A stretch of DNA of 35,073 nucleotides from Chloroflexota bacterium. GTDB lineage: Bacteria; Chloroflexota; UBA6077; CF-72. The stretch is taken from contig VBGG01000050.1 of NCBI GenBank assembly GCA_005883405.1, positions 2,529-37,601 on the forward strand, written 5' to 3'. Shown here piece by piece: positions 7,545 to 16,555 of the stretch (position 1 is the stretch's first letter; every line of letters begins with the position of its first letter). The notes under the pieces are model-generated. The model saw only the letters and a list, made by a program, of their open reading frames with translations, ran no database searches and was not told the DNA's origin. Both the position numbers and the translations under genes were made by a program.

Positions 7545-8867
7545 CTACTTGCCGCGACGGCGGAGGAATGCGTCCAGGCCGACCGCCGCGACCAGCACGG
7601 TGCCGACGACGATGTCCTGGGTCGGCGAGTCCACCCGCAACATGACCATGCCTGAGCGGAGAGACTGCATCACCACCGCGCCGAGCACCGCGCCCGGGAT
7701 GGTGCCGATACCGCCGCTCAACGAGCTGCCTCCAATGACCGCTGCCGCGATCACGTCCAGCTCGTTTTGCACGCCCAGATTGGTGACAGCGCTGTTGAGA
7801 CGGGCGGTCTGCACCGCCGCGCTGATCGCCACCAGCACGCCCATCAACGCGTACGTCAGCATGATGGTCCGACGCACGTTGATGCCGCCGAGGTCGGCTG
7901 CCTCCGGGTTGCCGCCGATGGCGAACACGTAGCGACCGAAGCGGCGGCGGGTGGCGAGGAACGTCATCGCCAGGGCGACGCCGACCAGGATCAGTACTGG
8001 GTAGGCGATGCCGACCGGGATGCGCAGCCCGCCGGGTGGCTCGGGGATGTTGTGCGCCAGCGCGTACTGGTGCGCGAGGGCCTCGGGCCACAGATAGCTG
8101 TTGGCGACCGACACCGCCCCGAGCACCACGGAGCAACTGACGGCGATCACCGTCGCCAATGCCCAGATCGGCCGCACTGGAAATCCGTACGTCTGGCGCT
8201 GGCGGCGATTGTTGATCACCGTGAATACGATGCCAGCGCACGCGACGGCGCCAACGACCCAGCTACCAACCTCGCCCAGCGAGCCGCTCGGGCCACCGCC
8301 CAGCAGGGCAAAGTTGCCGTCCATCGGGCCAATCGTCTGGCCTTGCGCGTAGGCGAAGATCAGGCCGCGCCAGATGAGGAATCCACCCAGCGTGACGATG
8401 AACGACGGCACGCCACCGTAGGCGACGATCAGGCCCTGGAAACCGCCGATCGCCGCTCCGACCACGAGGCCAACCGCCAGCGCGATAAGCCAGGTGTACG
8501 GCTGGTTGAAGCCGAGGTGGAGCGCGTTCGGAATCCACTGGGCCTGAACCATGGCCATGGTGTAGCCAAGGAAGCCGAGCATCGACCCCACCGACAGGTC
8601 GATGTTGCGTGAGACGATGATCAGCACCATGCCGGTGGCCATGATCGCGATCGACGCGCTCTGGACCGACAGATTCCACAAGTTCCGCGCGGTCAGGAAC
8701 AGACCGCCCGACATGATCTGAAAGCCGATCCAGATGATCGCCAGCGCGACGACCATGCCGAGCAGCCGCGTGTCGATGTCGAGCGCCCGCAGGAGCGACG
8801 TCATCGAGCGCTCCGAACGTGGTGGTCGGACCGCGCCTACGTCGCGGGATAGTGTGGCTTGAGTCAT
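7545..8867 (-). CDS. xylH: Sugar ABC transporter permease, XylH-like
   Basis: An integral membrane permease of the ribose/xylose (BPD_transp_2) family, about 440 residues, longer than RbsC-type permeases (~320) as is usual for XylH. Many hydrophobic helices are visible. Family marks are IIVSRNIDLSVGSMLGF near residue 105, the cytoplasmic FIVTLGGFLIWRGLIF block, GRYVFAIGGNPEAADLGGI (EAA-like coupling loop), and AAAVIGGSSLSGGIGTIPGAVLGA near the C-terminus. ATG 8867 is taken as start; a TTG one codon upstream is also possible, and no clear ribosome-binding site is visible because the repeat array abuts the start. Xylose is the closest family match; the true substrate is unproven. Confidence 0.9.
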   Translation of the reverse strand: MTQATLSRDVGAVRPPRSERSMTSLLRALDIDTRLLGMVVALAIIWIGFQIMSGGLFLTARNLWNLSVQSASIAIMATGMVLIIVSRNIDLSVGSMLGFLGYTMAMVQAQWIPNALHLGFNQPYTWLIALAVGLVVGAAIGGFQGLIVAYGGVPSFIVTLGGFLIWRGLIFAYAQGQTIGPMDGNFALLGGGPSGSLGEVGSWVVGAVACAGIVFTVINNRRQRQTYGFPVRPIWALATVIAVSCSVVLGAVSVANSYLWPEALAHQYALAHNIPEPPGGLRIPVGIAYPVLILVGVALAMTFLATRRRFGRYVFAIGGNPEAADLGGINVRRTIMLTYALMGVLVAISAAVQTARLNSAVTNLGVQNELDVIAAAVIGGSSLSGGIGTIPGAVLGAVVMQSLRSGMVMLRVDSPTQDIVVGTVLVAAVGLDAFLRRRGK

Positions 8868-8876
8868 CAATGGGAC

Positions 8877-8973
8877 GAGTTACGAGTTACGAGTTACGCG
8901 TTACGCGTTGCGCGTTACGCGTTGGCCTTCGGCACACCACAACGCGCAACTCGCAACGCGCAACGCGCAACTC
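8877..8973. repeat. Inverted array of 7-8 bp units forming a large intercistronic hairpin
   Basis: The left arm (about 8877-8925) is a run of GAGTTAC/GAGTTACGC/GCGTTACGC units. The right arm (about 8937-8973) is a run of the near-complementary AACGCGCAACTC/GCAACGCGC units, with about 11 bases between them. The transcript could fold into a long, register-shifting hairpin. It starts right at the binding-protein stop codon and ends just before the permease start. This is the place where binding-protein operons often carry an mRNA-stabilising or attenuating structure that lets the binding protein be made in excess. That role is inferred. Confidence 0.75.
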
Positions 8974-10074
8974 CTACGGACAGACCGCCACGCTGCCCGA
9001 TGGCACGCCCTGGCACAGTGTGGCCTGGCTGATCCAGCCCGCGTCGAGCACGAGGTTGAGGGTCGTCACGTTGATCGGCTGCGGCGTGAGCAGGATCGAG
9101 TTCAGCGTGTTGTTGCCCGGCGTGGTGAAGGGTTTGGCGCCGGAGACCTGGTCGCTGGTCGTGCCACCACAGAGCTGGACCGCGGACTCGCCGGCCGCCT
9201 TGCCGAGCATGCGCGCGTCCTTCCACACATCCACCGTCTGCAGCCCGAGCGCGACACGGTTGAGCGCTGGCGCATCGCCGTCCTGACCCGACACCGGAAC
9301 CCTCCCAGCCAGGCCTTGCCCAGCCAGCGCGGAGACGACCCCGCCCGCCATGCCGTCGTTCTCGGCTAGAACGGCGTCGACCTTGTTTTCCGCCTGGGTC
9401 AGGAACTGCTCCATCTCGGTCTGCGCCTTCGATGGATCCCAGTTGTCGGTATACGTTTCGCCGACGATCTTGATATCGCCGCTATTCACCGCGCTCTTGA
9501 TGACATCGTCATAGCCGCCGCGGAGGAAGTCGGCATTGGCGTCAGCCTTGTTGCCCTTGATAACGACGTAGTTCCCCTTCGGTTGGGCGCCGAAGACGGC
9601 GCGCGCTTCCATCCGACCGACCTCGACGTTGTCGAACGTGATGTAGAGCGCATTGGGATCCTCGATGAGGCGGTCATAGGCAATGACCGGGATGCCCTGG
9701 CTGACCGCGCTTGCGACAGCCGGTTTGATCGCCGTACCGTCCTGGGCGAGGATGATCAGCACGTTGGCGCCCTGCGAGATCAGATTCTCGACGTTGGACG
9801 CCTGCGTCTCGGCAGAGGACTTGGCGTCATTCGAGACATAATTTGCGCCGCCCTCGGCGAGCGCCGCCTTGATGGCCGGCTCGTCCCATTTTGCCCAACG
9901 CTCCTCCTGGAAGTTGTTCCACGAAACGCCAACCGTGCAGCCACCCTGCCGCGAGGGCTCGGCCTGCAGGGCCGCGGGCATGCTGCCAACGAGCAGCGCC
10001 GCGCCTGCGGAGGCCGTCAAAAGCCTGGCAGAGAGGCGCCTAGACGCGTTTCGCGTCCTCACAATTCCTGACAT
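8974..10074 (-). CDS. xylF: Sugar ABC transporter substrate-binding protein, XylF-like
   Basis: An extracytoplasmic binding protein of the periplasmic-binding-protein type 1 fold, 366 residues. The signal peptide runs from a basic start through LLTASAGAALLVGSMPAALQA. There is no lipobox cysteine at the cleavage site, unlike the other two binding proteins in the window. Family blocks include VGVSWNNFQEERWAKWDEPAI, LISQGANVLIILAQDGTAI, IPVIAYDRLI, YITFDNVEVGRMEA, GNYVVIKGNKADANADFLR and AVLAENDGMAGG, all typical of XylF. First gene of the minus-strand operon; a GGGAGGG lies about 12 bases before the ATG. It is divergent from the haloperoxidase gene across only ~60 bp, which must hold both promoters. 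No regulator is adjacent. Confidence 0.92.
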   Translation of the reverse strand: MSGIVRTRNASRRLSARLLTASAGAALLVGSMPAALQAEPSRQGGCTVGVSWNNFQEERWAKWDEPAIKAALAEGGANYVSNDAKSSAETQASNVENLISQGANVLIILAQDGTAIKPAVASAVSQGIPVIAYDRLIEDPNALYITFDNVEVGRMEARAVFGAQPKGNYVVIKGNKADANADFLRGGYDDVIKSAVNSGDIKIVGETYTDNWDPSKAQTEMEQFLTQAENKVDAVLAENDGMAGGVVSALAGQGLAGRVPVSGQDGDAPALNRVALGLQTVDVWKDARMLGKAAGESAVQLCGGTTSDQVSGAKPFTTPGNNTLNSILLTPQPINVTTLNLVLDAGWISQATLCQGVPSGSVAVCP

Positions 10075-10136
10075 CTGTGTTCATTTCCCTCCCGCATAGT
10101 GTCCTGGCGTGCGGTCCTGCGTAGACTACTACGCCC

Positions 10137-11972
10137 GTGGCGATGGAGCATCAAACGATAACGCGAAGGCGGCGCACATGGTTGGTGGTCGGGTTGGCGG
10201 CGGCCCTCGTCGTGGCCGCGAGCGCGACCGTTGCGGTACGCCAGGTCGGCTCGACCCAGGCCTGCCCAGCCATCGCCGACCACCCCGATTGGTCGGTGGC
10301 GCGGCGATGGGATGAGGCGCTGCTCGACGCGATCCGCCGCGCGCTGCCCGCGCCAACGCTCCACGCGCGCAACCTGTTCCACGTTTCGGCGGCGATCTGG
10401 GACGCATGGGCGGTGTACGACTCGCATGCCACGGGCTATTTCGTCACCGAAAAGCACAGCGTCCGCGACTCAGACCTGGCCGGGGCCCGCAACGAAGCGA
10501 TCAGCTATGCCGCCTACCGCGTGCTCACCTCCCGTTATATCAAGGCCATGGGCGCCGACCAATCGTTGTCCGAGTTTGACGACCTGATGGATTCGCTGTG
10601 CTACCCGCTAAACGTGACCTCGACGGAGGGAGACTCGCCGTCGGCGGTCGGCAACCGCATCGCCGCCGCGGTGATCGCCTACGGGTTGTCTGACGGATCA
10701 AACCAGGCCGGCGGCTATTCGGACCCGGAGTACGCGCCGGTCAATCCGCCGCTCGTCGTGGCGCAGTCCGGTACGACGATGAATGATCCAAACCGCTGGC
10801 AGCCACTCCAGCTGGAGCACATGATCTCCCAGAACGGCATCCCGGTCGTCAACGGGGTGCAGCAATTCGTCGGGCCGCACTGGGGCGGCGTCAAACCATT
10901 TGCCTTGCCCGCCGCTGGCCCCGACCGCCTGCCACTCGATCCGGGAGGTCCACCGCGGCTCGGGGACGCGGCGACCGACCAGGCGTTCAAGGACCAGGCC
11001 GTAGAGGTGATCCGCGACAGCGCCGCGCTGGACACCACCGCTGGCGTTACGCTGGACATCTCGCCCGCCACGCGCGGCAACAACACGCTCGGGACCAATG
11101 ACGGACATGGCTACTCGCTCAACCCCTCGACGGGCCAGCCGTACGCACCTGAGGTGATCAACCAGGGCGACTTTACTCGCGCCCTCGCCGAGTTCTGGGC
11201 CGACGGACCCGACTCGGAGACGCCGCCGGGACACTGGAACGTGATTGCCAACGCCGTCTCCGACAAGCTGGCCTCGAATCTGATGATAGGCGGCCAGGGT
11301 CCCGCGGTGGATCGACTCCAGTGGGACGTCAAGCTGTACTTCGCCCTGAACGGAGCGGTCCACGACGCGGCGATCGCCGCCTGGGGCGCCAAGGGTCACT
11401 ACGACTCGGTTCGGCCGATCTCGATGATCCGCTACATGGGCGGACTGCACCAGCTGCCCCTGGTAGCGGGTCTGGTCGAGGTCGTCACCAGTGAGACCAC
11501 GGCGCCTGGGCAGCGGCACGCGGTGCTGGCGGGGCACGAGGGCGAAGTCGCCATCCGCGCCTGGAGTCCGTCAGCCGGTGTGGGCTGGATTCGCGCGGCC
11601 GACTGGGTACCGTACCAGGCGCCCACCTTCGTGACCCCGTCGTTTGCTGGCTATTTCTCGGGACATAGCACGTTCAGTCGCGCGGCAGCCGAGGTGCTGG
11701 CCGGCTTCACCGGAAGCGAGTACTTTCCCGGTGGGCTGGCTGAATGGACCGTCAAGGCCGGCTCGCTCAAATTCGAGCCTGGACCATCGCAGGACGTCAC
11801 GCTGGAGTGGGCCAAGTACTTCGACGCCGCGGATCAGGCGGGGGTTTCGCGCCTGTACGGTGGGATTCACATCTCGGCGGACGACTTCACCGGTCGGCGT
11901 GCCGGCGCCGAGTGCGGCAAGGCGGCGTTAGCGTTGGCGCAACACTACTTTTCCCCGGAGGGGACCCAGTAG
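10137..11972 (+). CDS. Secreted vanadium-dependent haloperoxidase / PAP2-type phosphoesterase-like protein
   Basis: 611 residues with an N-terminal basic stretch and a hydrophobic segment (WLVVGLAAALVVAASATVAV) that should export or anchor it. The three PAP2/vanadium-haloperoxidase motifs are all intact. KGHYDSVRP (Lys about 419, Arg about 426) fits K-x6-RP. FSGHSTFSRAAAEVL gives Ser-Gly-His with His about 510. SRLYGGIHISAD (Arg about 572, His about 578, Asp about 582) fits SR-x5-H-x3-D. Members of this family either oxidise halides with vanadate-bound H2O2 or hydrolyse phosphoesters, and sequence alone does not separate the two. Start is GTG 10137 or ATG 10143. It is followed 59 bp later by the FG-GAP/ASPIC lipoprotein; the two are plausibly co-expressed. 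Confidence 0.88.
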   Translation: MAMEHQTITRRRRTWLVVGLAAALVVAASATVAVRQVGSTQACPAIADHPDWSVARRWDEALLDAIRRALPAPTLHARNLFHVSAAIWDAWAVYDSHATGYFVTEKHSVRDSDLAGARNEAISYAAYRVLTSRYIKAMGADQSLSEFDDLMDSLCYPLNVTSTEGDSPSAVGNRIAAAVIAYGLSDGSNQAGGYSDPEYAPVNPPLVVAQSGTTMNDPNRWQPLQLEHMISQNGIPVVNGVQQFVGPHWGGVKPFALPAAGPDRLPLDPGGPPRLGDAATDQAFKDQAVEVIRDSAALDTTAGVTLDISPATRGNNTLGTNDGHGYSLNPSTGQPYAPEVINQGDFTRALAEFWADGPDSETPPGHWNVIANAVSDKLASNLMIGGQGPAVDRLQWDVKLYFALNGAVHDAAIAAWGAKGHYDSVRPISMIRYMGGLHQLPLVAGLVEVVTSETTAPGQRHAVLAGHEGEVAIRAWSPSAGVGWIRAADWVPYQAPTFVTPSFAGYFSGHSTFSRAAAEVLAGFTGSEYFPGGLAEWTVKAGSLKFEPGPSQDVTLEWAKYFDAADQAGVSRLYGGIHISADDFTGRRAGAECGKAALALAQHYFSPEGTQ

Positions 11973-12031
11973 TTTGTCCGGCTCTCGGCCGCGAACGGGC
12001 GAGCGTCCCCTCACTGTGAGCTGGTAATCCC

Positions 12032-13678
12032 GTGAGGCGGCCGCAACTCGTCCAGGGTCTGGCCGTCGCTATCGGAGTCGCGCTGGCTGGCTGCAACCTG
12101 ATCGCCCCTGGCCCAACGACGCCGACATTGGCACTCGGTCCGCCGCACTTTGTCGAAGAGACCGAGACGAGCGGAATCGACCACGTCTACGCCGGTGGAC
12201 CGACGTTCGCCGTTGGTGGAGGCGTCGCCGCGTTCGACTGCAACGGCGATGGCAAGCCCGACCTGTACATCGCGAGCGGTCGCAATCCAGCCGCGCTGTA
12301 CCGCAACGACAGCGCGGTTGGAGGGGCACTCCACTTTACCCGGCTGCCCGATCCCGCGACGGACCTCGACAACGTCAACGGCGCTTACCCGATCGACATC
12401 GACGGAGACGGTCATACCGATCTGGTGGTCCTGCGCAACGGCGAAACCGTGCTGCTGCGCGGACTTGGCGGCTGCCGCTTCGAACGGGCTAACGAAGCCT
12501 GGTCGTTCGACGGCGGCGACGGCTGGACCACCGCCTTCAGCGCGACGTGGCAGGGCTCGGCTCCGCTGCCGACGCTTGCCTTCGGCCAGTACCTCCGCTT
12601 CGACCAATCCGGGGCGGCAACATCCGACTGCGCTGATAACCGCCTGGTCCGGCCGAGCTCAAATGCGCCTGGCTATAGACCTCCAGTGGCACTCACGCCC
12701 GGGTACTGCACGCTGTCGATCCTGTTCAGCGACTGGGATCGATCCGGGCGGCGCGATCTGCGCATGACCAACGACCGTCAGTACTACATCGGCGGCGAAG
12801 ACCAGTTGTGGCGCATGGCCGGCGACGAGCTACCCCGCCCGTACACCGATGCCGACGGATGGGTCTCCTTGCAGATATGGGGTATGGGCATCGCCACCTA
12901 CGACGTCACCGGGCGCGGTTATCCAGACGTGTTCCTGACCAGTCAGGGCGACAACAAACTCCAGACGTTGACGGCCGGGCCTGCTCAGCCCACCTATCGC
13001 GATATCGCCCTCAAGCGCGGAGTTACCGCCGCTCAGCCCTTCACCGGCGGCGATGTGCGGCCGTCGACGGCCTGGCATCCTGAGTTCCAGGACGTCAACA
13101 ACGACGGCTTCATTGACCTGTTCATCTCCAAGGGCAATGTGAGTGAGATGCCAGACTACGCGCGTCGCGATCCGAGCAATCTGCTGCTCGGCCAGGCCGA
13201 CGGCACATTCAAGGAGGCGGCCGACGCCGCGGGTGTGTTGAACTATGGCCGCGGTCGTGGCGCGGCCCTGGTGGACTTCAACCTGGATGGCATGCTCGAT
13301 CTGGTCGAAGTCAACTACGGCGAGCACGTGCGGCTGTGGCGGAATGTCGGCGCGGGCGATGCCGCGCAGCCGGCGGCGATGGGCAACTGGCTCGCCATCA
13401 GGCCTGCGCAACCGGGCCCCAACCGTGACGCCATCGGTGCGTGTCTCGAGGTCCAGGTCGGCAACGTCACCATGCGACGCGAGTTGACTGTCGGGGGTGG
13501 CCACGCCGGAGGCGAGCTCGGCTGGACCCACTTCGGCCTCGGCGCCTCCGCCGTCGCGCAGGTTCGCATTCACTGGCCAGACGGCGAAGTCGCAGCGTGG
13601 CAGCAGGTGAACGCGAATCAGTTCGTCGAGATGGACCGTGGCGCCGCACAGCCGCGGGTCTGGCAGCCAGGTCGCTGA
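12032..13678 (+). CDS. FG-GAP/VCBS-repeat lipoprotein with C-terminal ASPIC/UnbV domain
   Basis: 548 residues. The lipoprotein signal peptide ends in LAGC (Cys about 22), so it is predicted to be membrane-anchored on the outside. FG-GAP repeats of the beta-propeller type follow, each with a Ca-binding-like D-x-D/N-x-D-G loop: FDCNGDGKPDLYIASG, IDIDGDGHTDLVVLRNG, VNNDGFIDLFISKG and FNLDGMLDLVEVNYG. The C-terminal ASPIC/UnbV region has IGACLEVQVG, THFGLGASAVAQVRIHWPDG. Such proteins bind surface ligands or carbohydrates; a specific role is not known. GTG start at 12032, just after a small CTCAC-T-GTGAG palindrome (12010-12020). It follows the haloperoxidase-like gene, a pairing worth noting. 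Confidence 0.88.
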   Translation: MRRPQLVQGLAVAIGVALAGCNLIAPGPTTPTLALGPPHFVEETETSGIDHVYAGGPTFAVGGGVAAFDCNGDGKPDLYIASGRNPAALYRNDSAVGGALHFTRLPDPATDLDNVNGAYPIDIDGDGHTDLVVLRNGETVLLRGLGGCRFERANEAWSFDGGDGWTTAFSATWQGSAPLPTLAFGQYLRFDQSGAATSDCADNRLVRPSSNAPGYRPPVALTPGYCTLSILFSDWDRSGRRDLRMTNDRQYYIGGEDQLWRMAGDELPRPYTDADGWVSLQIWGMGIATYDVTGRGYPDVFLTSQGDNKLQTLTAGPAQPTYRDIALKRGVTAAQPFTGGDVRPSTAWHPEFQDVNNDGFIDLFISKGNVSEMPDYARRDPSNLLLGQADGTFKEAADAAGVLNYGRGRGAALVDFNLDGMLDLVEVNYGEHVRLWRNVGAGDAAQPAAMGNWLAIRPAQPGPNRDAIGACLEVQVGNVTMRRELTVGGGHAGGELGWTHFGLGASAVAQVRIHWPDGEVAAWQQVNANQFVEMDRGAAQPRVWQPGR

Positions 13679-13727
13679 ATGCTCCTTGCATGTTCTTGCG
13701 TGCGTGACTATCAATAGGTAGAAGCAG

Positions 13728-15353
13728 TTGGCCGAGCACGACTACGACGTCCTGATCCGCGGCGGGACCGTCTACGATGGGTCCGGCGGCCCGCCGTTCC
13801 TCGGCGACGTGGCGATCACCGGCGATTCCATTGTGTCGGTTGGACCTGCCGGGGGAGACCGCAGCGAGCGGAGGGAGATCGACGCGGCCGGACTGGCGGT
13901 GGCGCCCGGCTTCATCAACATGTTGAGCTGGGCAGCCGAGACGCTGATCGCCGACGGCCGCTCTCAGAGCGACATCCGTCAAGGAGTGACGCTGGAGCTG
14001 TTCGGCGAAGGCTCGTCGTTGGGTCCACTGAACCAGGAGATGAAGCAATTCCTCCGCGAGCGACAGGGCGACATCCAGTACGACATCACCTGGACCACGC
14101 TGGACGAGGGACTGACGGAGCTCGTCAGGCGCGGCGTCTCGTGCAACGTCGCATCGCTGGTGGGCGCCGAGACGCTGCGCGTGCACGAGCTCGGCCATGC
14201 GGACCGGCGGCCAACGCCCGAGGAGCTGGAGCGGATGCGGGCGCTGGCACGCCAGGCGATGGAGGACGGCGCGCTGGGCGTCGGCTCATCGCTGATCTAC
14301 GCCCCGGCCTGCTTTGCCGATACCGACGAGATGGTCGCCCTGGCCGAAGTGGCAGGCGCCTACGGCGGCATGTACGCCTCCCACATCCGCAACGAAGGCA
14401 ACCGGCTTCTCGAGGCGATCGACGAGCTGGTCGAGATCTCGAGGCGGTCCGGGGCGCCCGCCGAGATCTGGCACTTCAAAGCGTCCGGGCCCGCCAACTG
14501 GCCCAAACTGGACGCGGCGATCGAACGCGTCGAGGCGGCGCGCGCCGAGGGGTTGCATCTCACCGCCGACATGTACACCTATCCAGCTTCCTCGACGGGG
14601 CTCGACGCCACCATGCCCGGCTGGGTCCAGGAGGGCGGACACCGCGCCTGGGTTGAACGTCTGAAGGATCCGGCCATCCGCGCTCGGCTCCGCCACGAGC
14701 TATCGACGGCGAGCGGTCATGGCGAGAACGAATTCCTGAGTGCCGAGAAGATCCTGCTCGTCGGATTCCGCAACGAGGCGCTCCGACCGTTGACGGGTAA
14801 GTCGCTGGCGGAAGTCGCACAGCTGCGGGGCACCTCAGTCGAGGACACCATCATGGATCTGATCGTCGAAGACGACAGCCGCATCCAGTCGGTGTTCTTC
14901 ACCATGTCAGAGGAGAACGTCCGCAAGGCGGTTGGCCTGGGCTGGATGGGCTTCTGTTCAGACGCCGGATCGCTCGCGCCCGAGGGCGTGTTTCTCCACA
15001 CCAGTACGCACCCGCGCGCGTACGGGAGCTTTGCGCGCTTGTTGGCCAGGTATGTTCGAGACGAGCGCGTCATTCCGCTCGAGGAGGCCGTGCGACGGCT
15101 GACGTCCCTGCCAGCCGACAATCTCGGATTGGAGCGGCGAGGACGCCTCGCGCCAGGCCAGTACGCCGACGTGGTCGTCTTCGATCCAAGCACCGTCCAG
15201 GACCACGGCACGTTCGAGCGCCCGCACCAGTACGCGACGGGCATGCGGGACGTACTCGTGAATGGCCAACAGGTACTTCGAGAAGGCGAGCACACGGGCG
15301 CAACGCCAGGCCGGGTCATACGCGGGCGCGGCTACCGAAAGGGACCGCGCTAG
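13728..15353 (+). CDS. N-acyl-D-amino-acid deacylase-like amidohydrolase
   Basis: 541 residues, of the amidohydrolase superfamily and D-aminoacylase group, which hydrolyses N-acyl-D-amino acids. The N-terminal beta-sandwich gives YDVLIRGGTVYDGSG; then AAGLAVAPGFINMLSW. The usual metal-binding His-x-His after PGF(I/V)D is absent (NMLSWA instead), and the NCG cysteine segment of D-aminoacylase reads FGEG. The later metal ligands remain: YASHIRNEG (His), EIWHFKASG (His) and the FCSDAG aspartate. This matches a recognised sub-type in which the second metal site is reduced. No signal peptide. TTG start at 13728, giving the natural N-terminus. The stop codon overlaps the stop of the convergent LacI-type gene by 4 bp. 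Confidence 0.88.
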   Translation: MAEHDYDVLIRGGTVYDGSGGPPFLGDVAITGDSIVSVGPAGGDRSERREIDAAGLAVAPGFINMLSWAAETLIADGRSQSDIRQGVTLELFGEGSSLGPLNQEMKQFLRERQGDIQYDITWTTLDEGLTELVRRGVSCNVASLVGAETLRVHELGHADRRPTPEELERMRALARQAMEDGALGVGSSLIYAPACFADTDEMVALAEVAGAYGGMYASHIRNEGNRLLEAIDELVEISRRSGAPAEIWHFKASGPANWPKLDAAIERVEAARAEGLHLTADMYTYPASSTGLDATMPGWVQEGGHRAWVERLKDPAIRARLRHELSTASGHGENEFLSAEKILLVGFRNEALRPLTGKSLAEVAQLRGTSVEDTIMDLIVEDDSRIQSVFFTMSEENVRKAVGLGWMGFCSDAGSLAPEGVFLHTSTHPRAYGSFARLLARYVRDERVIPLEEAVRRLTSLPADNLGLERRGRLAPGQYADVVVFDPSTVQDHGTFERPHQYATGMRDVLVNGQQVLREGEHTGATPGRVIRGRGYRKGPR

Positions 15354-16399
15354 CCGGGCGGGAGTTCGCCCGAACCGCGCGCAATCAGGCGGGTCGGAAC
15401 GCGGATGTGCCGCGCAGGAAAGGCGTCGCCATCCAGCTGCTCGAACAGGCGCGACGCGGCTGCCTGGCCCAGACCGACCGCGTCCTGCGCGATCACCGAG
15501 ACGGCTGGCTCGAGAAGGTCGGCCAGCGTGAAGTCGTCGAAGCCAATCAGCGCCACGCGGTGGCGTAGTCCCAGCACCTGGAGCGCGCGGACCACGCCGA
15601 TGGTGAGCAGGTTCTGCCCGGCAAAGAATGCGCTGGGCGCCTCAGACGACCCGAGCAGCTCGGTTGCGGCTGCGCACGCGGCGTCGATGCCGCGCATGTC
15701 GCGACGGATCAGCCGCGGATCCAGCCGGATGCCCTCGGTGGCCAGGCCTTCGACATAGCCGAGGTAGCGCTCCTCAGCGGTCCAGATCGAATGCAGATCG
15801 CCCAGAAACGCGATGCGCCGATGGCCATGGCGTGCCAGGTGCCCGACGGCGAGCCGCGCGCCCTCACGATTGTCAGTCGTGACGCTGTCCACGTCGCGGG
15901 TGATCGCGGGTCGATCGACGAAGACCATCGGCAAGCCGAGGCGGTGCTCGTTGAGCAGCACGCGCTGGTCGGGCGCCACCGGAACCACGATCAAGCCATC
16001 CACCTGGCGCGCGGCCAGGGCGCGCACGAGATCAGCCTCGCGCTGAGCGTCGCCATCACTGCTGCTGGCAAAGACGAGGGTTCGGCGCGCATGGGCGAGA
16101 TCCTCGATGGCGCGGTTGATGGCCGACATGAACGGATTGGCCACATCCTCGACCACCAGCCCGATGCTGGCCGTGCGGCGGTCGGTACGCCGCAGGCTAC
16201 TGGCTGTCGTATCGTGGCGGTAGTCGAGCAAACGGATGGCCCCAGCGACGCGCTCGGCCAACTCGGCGGTGACGCCGGCTTCCTGGTTGACGACGCGCGA
16301 GACGGTCTTGAGACTGACGCCGGCGAGGGCGGCGACGTCGCGCATGGTCGGCGTGCGCGGAGCCGGAGGCTTGCCTGCCATCGTTGTCAGCATACGCAT
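15350..16399 (-). CDS. LacI-family transcriptional repressor of the adjacent sugar operon
   Basis: 349 residues. The N-terminal helix-turn-helix reads TMRDVAALAGVSLKTVSRVVN (residues ~18-38), followed by the hinge-helix region ASSLRRTDRRTASIGLVVEDVANPF. The rest is a periplasmic-binding-protein-like effector domain (DGLIVVP, PMVFVDRP, HGHRRIAFLGD, ALIGFDDF). It is divergent from the binding protein - permease - ATPase - kinase operon, and a perfect LacI-type palindrome lies in the intergenic region, so it very probably represses that operon and perhaps itself. The effector is likely the transported sugar or its phosphate. ATG 16399 is used; ATG 16381 is also possible. Confidence 0.93.
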   Translation of the reverse strand: MRMLTTMAGKPPAPRTPTMRDVAALAGVSLKTVSRVVNQEAGVTAELAERVAGAIRLLDYRHDTTASSLRRTDRRTASIGLVVEDVANPFMSAINRAIEDLAHARRTLVFASSSDGDAQREADLVRALAARQVDGLIVVPVAPDQRVLLNEHRLGLPMVFVDRPAITRDVDSVTTDNREGARLAVGHLARHGHRRIAFLGDLHSIWTAEERYLGYVEGLATEGIRLDPRLIRRDMRGIDAACAAATELLGSSEAPSAFFAGQNLLTIGVVRALQVLGLRHRVALIGFDDFTLADLLEPAVSVIAQDAVGLGQAAASRLFEQLDGDAFPARHIRVPTRLIARGSGELPPG

Positions 16400-16465
16400 C
16401 TCGCGACGGGCTGTCGTATCACAAAGCGTGTTCGAGTATTGACGCGACGGTCGATGCCGGGTAGC

Positions 16466-16494
16466 TTGACAACGTTGTCAAAGTGCCGTTTACC
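16466..16494 (+). promoter_or_regulatory. LacI-type operator overlapping a -35 box
   Basis: TTGACAACGTTGTCAA (16466-16481) is a perfect 16-bp palindrome with the central CG typical of LacI-family sites. Its first six bases are a consensus TTGACA -35 box. A 17-base spacer leads to a weak -10-like TTTACC (16489-16494). It lies between the divergent repressor and binding-protein genes, so repressor binding would cover the promoter of the sugar operon. By symmetry there is also a TTGACA facing the repressor gene. Confidence 0.75.
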
Positions 16495-16555
16495 TGCTCG
16501 GGAGTGTGGGGCGCGGCGTCGACAACCAGCCTCGAACACCAGGGAGAACTGCCTC

